Part shown: in pieces, positions 49,078 through 59,760 of the stretch
Position numbering within the stretch: the first letter of the stretch is position 1
How the letters are laid out: each line of letters opens with the position of its first letter
From: Litoditis marina
Taxonomy: Eukaryota > Nematoda > Chromadorea > Rhabditida > Rhabditidae
NCBI GenBank assembly: GCA_964036275.1
Contig: OZ038435.1
Coordinates: 16,085,920 to 16,149,919, forward strand
Reading direction: 5' to 3'
Length of the DNA stretch: 64,000 nucleotides
Translations under genes and position numbers: made by a program
The notes under the pieces: model-generated
Database searches by the model: none
What the model was told of the DNA's origin: nothing
Seen by the model: only the letters and a program-made list of their open reading frames with translations

Positions 49078-52000
49078 TCAGACAGCCGCATTTTTACAGA
49101 CGAAGTTCCTCTCTATGAAATTACACAGGCCGTTATCCCACTGCCGATACCAGATTGAGGGGTCGTAGCCGGCATAACCATCGGTAGCCAGCTAGAATGA
49201 AAAACACATGAACATGTTGTGTTACGGTAGTCAGTACGGGTACAGCTTTCTGAGCCTCGTCGTTATTTCTAACTTCACGGTACCTGCAATATTCTAGGTT
49301 CGTTTTTGATGAGCTGACAGGAAAAGTCGAGGTATAACGAGAATCACAAAAGCAATCACTGCAATGACAAAATTAACCCCTAAAGCTATTTTTCAACTGC
49401 AACAGTTAACTTCAGTGAAAAAAAAACTGACCACCACGCAGTTGCAGGTATCGTCGTTGTGAGGTCCGCCCTTTCCACCGCCCCAAATTTTGAAATCGTT
49501 CTGAAACCTGGCAGGCAATCAAGGATCACTAGTTCAGAACAATTGAAGTGATCTAATGAATCTTGAATATTGCATTTTGAATTTTGAATCTTGAATCACG
49601 GAACTTTAATGTTGATCCAAAATCATAGTTGGTTGTCTGTGACTGCAGTTAGACAAAATTGTGAACACACAATTGACGTGATACTCACATCGGTTCCGTC
49701 TGTCCAGAGCCAAGACACATCGCGGTACATTCCAATCCAAGTTTGGTCGTGACCTGTCGCAGCTGGTTTACCGCTTGAGCCGATTTCTAAAAAAAACCAC
49801 TACAGAACAGTTGTACGATTTATTAAATGTTTTGCGAAAGGTGATCAGTCAAGTTGAATTGAAACACATCACCAGAGGGTCTGTAGTGTTCCCATCCTAG
49901 TTCCTAGTTATTATGTGTGGAACATATATATTAGACACCATCTATGTGTGCGGGCGTATCACAACCAGCCCGCCTATGTATTGGCACTCATGCTAGAGTC
50001 CGCAACCCAACTGGCGGCTCTCACAATAAAACCAATATAAATAATGATGTCTTCAGGGAGTTGGTTAGTTGTTGGGTTCGAATGCGAAAAAAATTTACCA
50101 GAGACAAAATTGTTTTCCTCGTGACTGTGAATGGAAGTGAGATGTGATCCATGCTGTACGCAGGTTGCCTCTGCCAGCGCAAACGTAGCGTTGAAGAATT
50201 GCTAAACATAATATCGGGAATCACAATTTTCCTTGAAGTATGATGTCCTGCCAATTCTTTGCGATGAAACCGGGAGGCTAGGTAGCTAATAATGACGTTC
50301 GCCAGTCTTATGGAGTGCCAGAGTCAGGAAAAAAAAGAAAAAAAAAGAAGTCTTTCCGACGTAAACATTTCGACCATAAGGTTCACATTTCAAGACATTT
50401 TCGGAATCTTCTCTAATGAAAACAAACCCTGTAGTCGAATTTGTTACCACACAGCATGTACCGTCCAAGTTTCACATCATGCCCATGCGGCTCTACGACT
50501 ATTTCATCAGCTACATAGTGTATTACGGTTTTATTGCGAAGCAAAGGAAAAAAAAAACCTAATTGGAACTTGAGTAAAGTTTTTCAATAACTCCATACGA
50601 TAACTCACCTTGTAACATGCATTCGTTTCATTGAAGAGAGCCCAACCTGATTCGCAACGGGCTGGAAATTTGTTCTTGGTTTATCGTGCGCAGCGCGGAG
50701 CGCTGCGCAGATTAGTTTTTGTCCAGAGGTCTGCAGACATTCCAAAACAGTTTATTAAATTTTTCTTCAAAGTACGTCGACCATCCTATTAGATTTTTGC
50801 AAGAATCACTGAAAGGGCAACACGTCTACAAGACATTTAGTTTGCGTTCCAATTAAAATTTGTTGAGAGTAGTTAGAGGGCCCAACGTCTCGCAAAAATA
50901 ACTTCCGTGCTCGGCGGCGGCGGCGACAAAAGAGTCCGCCTCCTCAAATCTCGACATAGTTCCGCTCAAAATTAACTTATTTCAAAAATTCTTACACTGC
51001 TGACAAGCTATAAAAAAGTTGAGGTATACGTATTTTTTAGGTATGTCTGAAATTTGAATATAACGTGTGAGAGGGCCGAAAATAGTCTCGCAAAAAATCA
51101 TGGATAGACCGGTTTCGTGAAAATAAAAATGAAAGAAGAGTTTAACGTGTAGTAGGAAGACGTTTTCCTGCCTGGAGCACAAAAGTTGCTCTCACTTGGA
51201 CGAGGTTACAACTACGCCAATAGTTTTAAACTACGGCGCCGTTAAAGATTCCAATAGAACCTCAGAACATTCCTTGTTTAGCTTATTGTTCAAACATATC
51301 ATTTTTATCAAAAATGACCGTTACTTCGTAACTATAGAAAAAGAGTTCAATTAGTAAAAAAACGGTTGTAAAGAGAGTAAAGATTAGTTTTGGATGAAAC
51401 GTGTACAAGAAATAGGAAAGAAGTCCAATAAAAAAATTTTGAGGAAAATGCTAATCTCGCTTTTCTTGAAAAAAAAAACAGAGTGTAAGCTAGATCATCG
51501 TGAGTCGCAGTCAGAAAACTTCTTTCCGGTAACAAGAAACTCGGTATCTATTTTTTTCTGAAATTTTAAACCGAGCGAGATTAGCATTTTCCTCAAAAAA
51601 TTTTTATTGGACTTCTTTCATATTTCTTGTACACGTTTCATCCAAAACTAATTTTTACTTTCTTTGCACCCGTTTTTTTACTAATTCTTCTAGGGTTTTC
51701 TGATCGCTGGTAAAATTGATATGTTAGAAACAAAAAACAAAATTAAATATACCTTATAGTCTGGGTCACCTTTTCAGCCAAGTTTCCATGTGCTCAAACT
51801 TCATCGTAATTTTCGATAAATTTTCTGTTTCCTAGTTTCCTTAGAGTTCCCTAAAAACAAAACTCACGAAGATTTTTGGGGCACGTTGGGGGTGATTGCG
51901 TGCCCTGTATGGAAATTTCACAAACGAACGACTTTGCGTCGTTGGGATCAGAATCTCTGGAAACAAAAAGTTTTTCGACTGAGCTGTAACCGAAAATAAA

Positions 52001-53803
52001 CCTAGTAGATGAGTTCCGTTTTCGTGTCCTACCTTCTCCAAGTTGCAATCGAAAATTTGACGAGGTTTTAATATGAATGTATTTAGCTCTCCTCGATAGC
52101 AAAGATATACGGGGACATTCATTTAAAATGAACAGTTTGTCCGGAAATACTCACATCCAAATATTGTTCTTTAGTTGCACTGCTGCGGCTTGGTTAGGTG
52201 ATGACTGGCCTGAAAAAACCAATGACTTTAAACGAATCATTTTCATTTCGGAAACGCATGTCCTCCGATGTGAATGTTTTGTGTCACATTGAGCGCCGTT
52301 AGCAGATTTCTCTATGCAACTCATTGATCGTTTATTTCAATAAGAAGGCGAAGTAGAGAAACACTAGTGCAACTTAAAAACATGAATCACACTCCTGCGA
52401 TTATAGAGCGGAAAGTGGTTTTGCAGATTCTCATCTCAGAGCCATACTCTTTCGAATTTTGAAAACGAGTAACGCGCAGTGAAAACTGTTGTTCATACCT
52501 GTGGCCCAATTGGTATAGCTGAATTCAGTTCCATCCGTCCATGACCAGCGGTTGTTGAAAATGAAATTGGCACCGATCCAGAAATCAGGAGACGAGAAAA
52601 TGAGGGACGCACTTTCTAGAAATACTCCGACAAATTTGTATTTAGCAATCAAATTATACAGTATGAACGTGATTACGTGATCTAACAGTAAAGTTTTTTT
52701 TTAAAATTTATTTCAATAAGAAGACGAAGTAGAGCAACATAATTGCAACTGAGAAACATAACATCCCACTTGTACGATAATAGAGCGAAAAGTGGTTTCG
52801 CACGTTCTGATTTCAGAGCCATGCCCAGGGGTAACCCATAATTAACATATGTTTTCAAACTTTCAAAACTGGTTCCTTTGATAACCAAAAGAACCTGCGT
52901 GACTTTCCCGTAGGAGATATGCTCGCTGGGCAGAAACAACCATGTAAACGTAGCGAGATGCCGCCTTTCATCCTTACGATTTATAAACGTTGTTTACAGT
53001 ATGAATCATGTTAATCTCTGTTCTGAAATATTGTTGTTCCACGGGCCAGATACCCAATTCATTTGACGCTGTCGATTGACTCTCATTTGACAAAAGATCG
53101 CATTTTCCGGACAATTCACTGGAGAACCGGGTTTTTCCTAAACCGAACCGCGAACCGGTCACTGGGGAACCAAACCGAACCGACGGGTTCATCAAGAAAC
53201 GGATCTAAGCGAAACCTTCGACGTCGTTTTAGTCGGTTTGGTTCGTTTCTCCAGTAGGATCCACCTATTTTATCTTGTATACTACTTGTTCGTTCAAATC
53301 ATGATTTCTATCAATCGGTTCGAACCTTTCACTGGAGAACCGGTCGATTTAGAAAGCGCCGTTCGGTCGGTTCATTCGGTTCGGTTCGGTTCGCCAGTGA
53401 CCGGTTCGGTGATTGGTTCCAGAAGGACCCGATTCTCGAGTGAATTTGCCCATTTCTCTCACTAACCTTCAATGCCAGCTCCGACGAACCCATTTTTAAT
53501 CGAAGCCAAATGACCCCCTTTTTCTTGGCAAGTTTGTTCGGCTTTGAAATATGGCGCTGGTGTCGACACATACTTGAAACATCTGAAACCTCCGTTGATG
53601 GTGGGTGTTTTTTCACGAACAAGTTTTCATTTTTATTGAACTAGACTGCTTTGAAAACTAACAAATGCCTAAGTATACTTTGGAATTTAATGAACTTAAT
53701 GTTAAAAACCTCACCTTTTCAAACTGATATCGCATTCGGTATCAAAACGTCCTTCGCCCCAAACACTGGCAAACAAAAGTAGAAAACACGGAACGAGTAA
53801 CAT
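49078..53803 (-). CDS. Two-domain C-type lectin, intact, 300 residues
   Basis: Ten exons with fully consistent phases: 53715-53803, 53467-53582, 52499-52615, 52155-52209, 51868-51956, 50609-50661, 50099-50201, 49689-49786, 49432-49500 and 49078-49191 (903 bases). Residues 1 to about 18 form a signal peptide (MLLVPCFLLLFASVWG). Domain 1 spans about residues 24-146 with WIGANFIFNNRW, WSWTDG and FVCEISI. Domain 2 spans about 154-300 with RCESGWALF, WIGMYRDVSWLWTDG, IWGGGKGG and NFVCKNAAV. No EPN or QPD motif is visible, so ordinary calcium-dependent sugar binding is not predicted. Nematode secreted lectins of this type are often intestinal and respond to bacteria; that role is inferred. This is the only undamaged copy of the array. 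Confidence 0.88.
50684..50706. repeat. GC-rich perfect hairpin
   Basis: TGCGCAGCGC and GCGCTGCGCA form a perfect 10-bp stem with a GGA loop in intron 5 of the intact lectin gene. It may be the end of an old transposon. Confidence 0.6.
51354..51690. mobile_element. Long inverted-repeat element in a lectin intron
   Basis: Arms of about 110 bases are inverted around a centre of about 100 bases. For example CAAGAAATAGGAAAGAAGTC (left) pairs with GACTTCTTTCATATTTCTTG (right), and TTGAGGAAAATGCTAATCTC with its complement. No coding capacity is seen. It lies in intron 5 of the intact lectin gene. Confidence 0.8.
53090..53450. repeat. CGGTTCGG-rich inverted repeat
   Basis: Intron 2 of the intact lectin gene holds a repeat built from CACTGGAGAACCGG, GAACCGAACC and its complement CGGTTCGGTT. 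Left and right halves are partly inverted around about 53270. Confidence 0.75.
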
Positions 53804-53819
53804 CTTCATGTGATTTGCC

Positions 53820-53843
53820 TTATCAATAAACTGTTGGGTTATC
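53820..53843 (-). promoter_or_regulatory. GATAA sites upstream of the intact lectin gene
   Basis: TGATAA (53820-53824 core) and AGATAA (53839-53843 core) lie 17 and 36 bases upstream of the ATG on the - strand. The spacing of 17 bases is the same as in two sister copies. These are likely ELT-2-type GATA sites. Confidence 0.55.
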
Positions 53844-54184
53844 TCAAATCGTTTTTGTCTGTTCAGTGTGTTTTGCCATCGATTAGCAACGTTTCAATAT
53901 GAGAACAAGAAGAGAACATTCAAGAAAAGAGCGAATAAAACAGAAATATATTAAACTGGAAATAGAATATAAATAGAAACGGATTGAAATAGAAACGGAT
54001 TCAGTGCGTTGTTGAATTGTGCAATTTAGTTCTTTCCTTCATTTTCATGCCTTCTTATGAAACACAGAAATTTTTTCTATATGTTTCATTGTTTTCAAAC
54101 CAGAGAAAGAACATTTAGAACAAACATGGCTGGTTTGACAAAAGTCAATGTAAAAATGTAAACAAGACTATTTATGAATGGACT
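53844..54184. other. Upstream flank of the intact lectin gene, no gene seen
   Basis: AT-rich sequence with no supported gene lies between the promoter region of the intact lectin gene and the satellite. Confidence 0.5.
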
Positions 54185-54236
54185 AGGCCGGCTATGCCGG
54201 CCTAGCTGGGGGGACACCCCCCAGACCCCCCGAGTT
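54185..54236. repeat. GC-rich hairpin and C/G tracts at satellite edge
   Basis: CTAGGCCGGCTATGCCGGCCTAG is a near-perfect palindrome, followed by GGGGGG and CCCCCC runs. It sits exactly at the left edge of the 130-bp satellite. Confidence 0.7.
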
Positions 54237-55870
54237 CAGTTATGAGTAACTTGCTGGGTGTTTTTAGGTCATTTAACGAAGTTCGGACAAGTTTTGTAGT
54301 TTTGACGTCTTCTGGCCTTCTGAATTTGAGTCGTCGTACACCAGACATGTTGTATTCTCATGTATCATCTATTTACCAACTATGTAACACATTTAGAATA
54401 ATATCCGACGTCAATATGTCGATTTCCATTTTTTGACGTCTTCTGGCCTTCATAATCTGAGTCGTCGTGCATCTAACACGTCATACTATTGTCTACTATC
54501 TATGTTCTAACTATCTACCGCATTTAGAACTATCTCAGACGTCAAATTGTCAGTTTTCAGATTTGACGTCTTCTGGCCTTCAGAATCTGAGTCGTCGTGC
54601 ATCTAACACGTCATACTATCGTCTACTATCTATGTTCTAACTATCTACCGCATTTAGAACTATCTCAGACATCAAATTGTCAGTTTTCAGATTTGACGTC
54701 TTCTGGCCTTCAGAATCTAAGTCGTCGTGCATCTAACACGTCATACTATCGTCTACTATCTATGTTCTAACTATCTACCGCATTTAGAACTATCTCAGAC
54801 ATCAAATTGTCAGTTTTAAGATTTGACGTCTTCTGGCCTTCTGAATTTGAGTCGTCGTACACCAGACATGTTGTATTCTCATGTATCATCTATCTACCAA
54901 CTATATAACACATTTAGAATAATATCCGACGTCAATATGTCGATTTCCATTTTTTGACGTCTTCTGGCCTTCATAATCTGAGTCGTCGTGCATCTAACAC
55001 GTCATACTATCGTGAACTATCTATGTTCTAACTATCTACCGCATTTAGAACTATCTCAGACATCAAATTGTCAGTTTTCAGATTTGACGTCTTCTGGCCT
55101 TCAGAATCTTAGTCGTCGTGCATCTAACACGTCATACTATCGTCTACTATCCATGTTCTAACTATCTACCGCATTTAGAACTATCTCAGACATCAACATG
55201 TCAGTTTTCAGAATTGACATCTTCTGGCATTCAGAATTCGAGTTGTCGTGTATCTAACACGTCATGCTATCATCTACTATCTATGTTCTAACTATCTACC
55301 GCATTTAGAACTATCTCGGACATCAACATGTCAGTTTTCAGAATTGACATCTTCTGGCATTCAGAATTCGAGTTGTCGTGTATCTAACACGTCATGCTAT
55401 CATCTACTATCTATGTTCTAACTATCTACCGCATTTAGAACTATCTCAGACGTCAAATTGTCAGTTTTCAGATTTGACGTCTTCTGGTCTTCAGAATCTG
55501 AGTCGTCGTGCATCTAACACGTCATACTATCGTCTACTATCTATGTACTAACTATCTAAGGCATTTAGAATCGTATTCTATCTACTACTATCTATGTACT
55601 AACTATCTAAGGCATTTAGAATCGTCTTCTATCTATCTACTAACTAACTACCGCATTTAGAACTATCTCCGGTGTCAATATGCTAGTTTCCAGTTTTGAC
55701 ATCTTCTGGCCTTCAGAATCTGAGTTGTCGTGTATCTAACACATCGTACTCTCATATACTATATATGTTTCAGCTATCTAAGGCCTATCGAACTATCTAC
55801 GACGTCAATATGCTAGTTTTCTGCTTTGACGTCTTCTGGAATTCAGAATTTAGCTCGTCGTCACTTGGCT
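54237..55870 (+). repeat. 130-bp satellite, about 12 units
   Basis: The word GACGTCTTCTGG (or GACATCTTCTGG) recurs at 54303, 54435, 54565, 54695, 54825, 54956, 55086, 55216, 55346, 55476, 55698 and 55828. The spacing is almost always 130 bases; one gap of 222 reflects an extra local duplication of TATCTATGTACTAACTATCT. Units also share GTCGTCGTGCATCTAACACG and CCGCATTTAGAACTATCT. At least two unit variants alternate. No coding capacity. Confidence 0.92.
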
Positions 55871-57426
55871 AGGACTTCAGACACCTAAATATGATGTAGA
55901 GGGGATTATAAACGTACAGAAGGCGAATCTCACGTTTCTACGTGGAATTTGTTAAAACATCAAAGATCATGTTGACGATTGCGGTCACGTGACCCGATAA
56001 GCCAGCTCAAACCAGCTTACAAGATCATCAAATTCTGTAGGAAGAAATGGTTATTTCTCTTTGATATTTTCACACAATGTTTTTTAATTTCCAACCAATA
56101 ATTTCCGGGAAATTGATCTATTTTGTGGACCTCTGCGAAGGCGAGTAAAATAGTAACTCGAGAAATTTGAAAAATTGTAACAACTTAAACGATGAAGCTA
56201 CGCAAACTTCACACACCCCTCGTTGATCAGCTCACTAAGCGAAACATTTGACTAACTAACAACTTTTTCTGAAAGTTGAAACTGACATAGTTGAGAATTT
56301 TGAATTTGAAATTTTTTTCAACTTATTCGATCTCGAAAACTATAAATGGTAGCGGGACGTTATCGGGGTAGCTATTCAGGCTAACACGTTCATTTCGTTT
56401 GACAAAATTGGACGAAATTCTATTCAGCCAATCTCAGGTTATAAAATCGATGACGTCATCGTTTTTTCGGAAAACTTACTCGTAAAAAACGCAGAATGCA
56501 AATTTGAAGGCGGATCTTTTGGGTTTCCAATTATTTCAGTCAGCCACATCATATGTCAAAAGTTGAGCAAAGATGGCTGCTGATGAAAAAATTTCATGTA
56601 AAAAGTCTGACGATTATAAGGCACTTTTCAAATCAATCCCATTGCGCGATATCTGCAACTGTGGATTTCATTTCACCATATGTTAGTCTAAGTAGTAGTG
56701 TGTTCAGGATGGCACAAAAATCGACTGATTTGGTTACATTATTCACACGTTATTTGACGTGGAAAAATGGATGACGTCATGACTTTTTGAGAAAAATGTG
56801 TATAAAAATCGAAAAATTGAAAATGAGCCCTAATGCCCGCGGCATATTCCATACAGTTACCAGCCACGTAACATACTTGAGTTACAGAAGAATCGGAACA
56901 ACTTTTGTTAACGCACTGAACCCCCTCTCTAGAAAAAGTCGTTAAGTCAACTTTGCGGTAGTTGAATGTTAGCGGATTTTTGCTGTCTCGTTATAAAGGT
57001 CCCCATAGGAAAGTAAGTAATAAGAAGTTATGGACAGATATCGACGACGGCTGGCCGGCTACAGCCTGTTGGAACGGTGCCAACTTTTTTTGTCGAACGC
57101 GCCAAAAATCGATAAATCAATATAATCGATTGACGTTACCGTCAAATGCTTAGCACGTTTAGAGGTATGTTGTATGGAAGTATGATGGAAATCGGAACAA
57201 CTTTTGTTGCCGCTCAAATTACATCCAGCATTATGTATGGGGGGTTGAGTTTTCGCTTCTATATTTTGTACTTGGGTGACAATATGGGTGACAATACGCC
57301 GCAGTTTGCCGTTTGCAGTTCCTCGCCAAGTTCCTGTGTATATATGCACGTCCCCTCACTGATAAGTGAGAATTGATCTGCTTACAACTCATGTGTTCTT
57401 TTTAACAAGTCTTAAAACGTGAACAT
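55871..57426. other. Repeat-like intergenic stretch, no gene seen
   Basis: No gene is supported. The phrase ATCGGAACAACTTTTGTT occurs twice (about 56892 and 57189), and GATGACGTCAT occurs twice (about 56449 and 56771). This suggests degraded repeats rather than genes. Confidence 0.5.
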
Positions 57427-59035
57427 TCATTGACTCGTGCAACACATTGAAACAGCTGCTTTCTTGCAGACAAAGTTCCTCATTGTGGTGTACCAACATG
57501 GAAGGTTATCCCACTTCCGATACCGAATCGGAGGATCATTGTCGGCATATCCCTCGGTGGCCAGCTATAATGGGTGCCAAATTTAGAAATGTCTGTTTCT
57601 CGCCGGAATCGAACCTGTGAGCAAAATATCTGTAGCGGGACGCCAACCACTGCGTTATAAGTGCACATAACAGGCAAGCTGGTGAATCGATGACATGTGC
57701 GTACACAGCGGAAGGTGAGATATACAGTAACCTCCCAGCTTTCCGTTCACGACGACTATATAGAGGAGCACATGGGCATGGGTGTAATAATGATCACTTT
57801 GTTTACAAGTCCTTTTCCTAATTCTACCTAATAGCATGCATACAACAATCAAAACACTAAGTTCCTGGCATTCAGCATAAACTAAATTTCAAACCAATGA
57901 ACCATCGAGAACAGTTATGTTTTCGACTGTTCGTCACAAATGATCGTAGAACTAACTACCAGGCAGTTTCAGGTGTCGTCGTTGTTAGGTCCATTCTTCC
58001 CGCAGCCCCAAATTATGAAATCGTTCTGAAACGGCACGGACGTAAATGCTTACAATGAAGCCAATTCTTGATTCATCAAGGAATGGGATCGCAACCCAAC
58101 AATCGAGTGATTTGTATCAGCTACTGGAAAACGGCACGTCCTCTAGAAAAGCTGCCCCAAGAAAAAAAAACATTTCGCTACTCAACAGCGTTAGATCAAA
58201 ATCCCAGCTACATCATTGTGTCGCCAACAACGAAGTGACTTGACTTTTTTGTATTGACATATCTCAGAGTAGCTGTGACTTGTGATCTACCGTTGTCGAC
58301 TTAGTATGTTTTCCTTTTTGTTTCAGCCTTCCTAGAGGTCCGACCGTTGTTCAGTAAGTTGCACAAATTACTCCATTGTTGGTTGCTCACTTTTTATGGA
58401 ATTTCACAATTTTTGTTGAGTTTCCGTAGGTATGTACATAACTCGATTACTAATTAACACAAGAATAAAAATACGTTTATTAATGAAAGTTCAGTAACAG
58501 ACTATTATTTCCGTTTAATAAAATGTGACGTACACCTTACATTTTTCAACTATGACGTCTAATTGCCGTCAGATTTGCTGATAATTTGATTTTTATAAGG
58601 TGTCATCTTTATAGATTTTGTCGGAACGGAACATTGGTTAAATATTTCTTATAGAATCTTCAACAATCATGAAAGTTTCTTTTTTATTAGAGAAGCTTTT
58701 TGAGGATGCACTATAAAATTGGAGTGCGTATCAGCCTAACCAACAACAAATCACGCACCGCGTTTCGCGCTGCGCGCGATTACACAACTTACGTGCTACT
58801 TACGTCGGTTCCGTCTGTCCAGAGCCATGACGCATCGCGATACATCTAGGTACGATATTGATTATATTGATATGATATTGATTATGATATTGATCTAGGT
58901 ATGTTTTTCCTAATTATACACACTCGATGTTAAGTGAAAACTTAACCTTTTCAAACTGATATCTCATTTTGTATCAAAACTTCCGTCGCCTCAAACACTG
59001 GTGAATAAAAGTAGAACCCACGTAACGAGAAACAT
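57427..59035 (-). pseudogene. Decayed two-domain C-type lectin
   Basis: Homologues of exon 1 (58947-59035), part of exon 8 (58804-58846), exon 9 (57960-58025) and exon 10 (57427-57564) remain. Exons 2-7 are gone. Exon 1 still starts MFLVTWVLLLFTSV but has two stop codons, one of them replacing the conserved Trp and one the conserved Cys. Exon 9 has a stop in place of the CNC cysteine. Exon 10 reads open to a stop beyond the usual one. The promoter block with GATAA sites is still recognisable. A tRNA-like repeat lies between exons 9 and 10. Confidence 0.85.
57572..57753 (-). repeat. tRNA-derived SINE-like repeat, copy 2
   Basis: This has the same organisation as the copy at 44275-44460: the TTTGGCACC end, a B box GGTTCGATTCC, an A-box-like AACGCAGTGGTTGGCG, then the conserved non-tRNA segment containing CTGTATATCTCA and ending AACGGAAAG. 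The two copies differ most between the boxes. Confidence 0.65.
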
Positions 59036-59051
59036 CTTCATGTGATCTGCC

Positions 59052-59106
59052 TTATCTGTTGGGTTATCACAAATATCAATTTTATGTCGGTCTTAGTGTC
59101 TTTATC
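59052..59106 (-). promoter_or_regulatory. Relict GATAA cluster of the decayed lectin gene
   Basis: GATAA on the - strand at 59052-59056, 59064-59068 and 59102-59106, that is 17, 29 and 67 bases upstream of the former ATG. The layout matches that of the intact relatives. Confidence 0.5.
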
Positions 59107-59481
59107 GAATAGCAACGTCCTGAATGTGAGGAAAATGTGCAAAGTGAAGGAATAGATGTGATCTTATGACAAATAGAAAAAAGTTCATCGATGTATTCCG
59201 TGAGCACTTATTCACGTTTTGCAAGCCTTTCGGTTGAGAACATACTAGATTGTCGCAACTTGGGTCAGATGATGACTAGATGATTGGATCGATGAGGAGA
59301 TGTCCATATGAAGTTTTATTAAGACCTATCATTAATTACTAAGAATTACTAAAATGAATACATCGATATAATTGACTAATAAAATTCAAGTGAAACTGTG
59401 AGCGTGACTTTGGAAATTCAACTGACTCGTTGTTTAGGCAGCTCCAATTTGTAAATATGAACAGCTGGAAATACTGAATGG

Positions 59482-59565
59482 ACAGATTAAAAACAATTTA
59501 ATGCTAGAAAGTACGTGATAAGAACATATAGTTCGTTCCATGCCCACTGAGACCCATTGGCATCG
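59482..59565 (+). repeat. Dispersed repeat shared with window end
   Basis: ACAGATTAAAAACAATTTAA through ACTGAGACCCATTGGCATCG is about 90 percent identical to 63917-64000, in the same orientation. The second copy is cut by the end of the window. Confidence 0.85.
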
Positions 59566-59614
59566 TGCCAGTATTTTTGGATGCCTATTTCTCACACTAG
59601 GCGGCGTAGCAAAC

Positions 59615-59760
59615 CGTTCAACCTCATGAGAAGTTCATATGAGTTTCTCATGAGATACCTCACGAGCTACTCGTGAACTTTCAATGTTGTAGCATAGCAA
59701 TCAATAGAATCTCATGAGAAGATCGTGCTAATAGCTCATGAGGTGATCTCATGAACTTTT
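59615..59760. repeat. CTCATGAG palindrome cluster
   Basis: At least five CTCATGAG or near-identical palindromes (CTCACGAG, CTCATGAA) occur within about 145 bases, spaced irregularly. Confidence 0.7.

Noticed and set aside
54185..55870. CRISPR-like array
   Set aside because: The 130-bp units are contiguous and similar along their whole length, with no separate spacers. This is a satellite in a eukaryotic genome.
56553..57153. Open frames of 63-73 codons near the satellite
   Set aside because: No recognisable domain, and the surrounding sequence has internally repeated phrases, so they are probably degraded repeats.
57600..57670. Second tRNA gene on the - strand
   Set aside because: It has the same faults as the other tRNA-like core and belongs to the same dispersed repeat.
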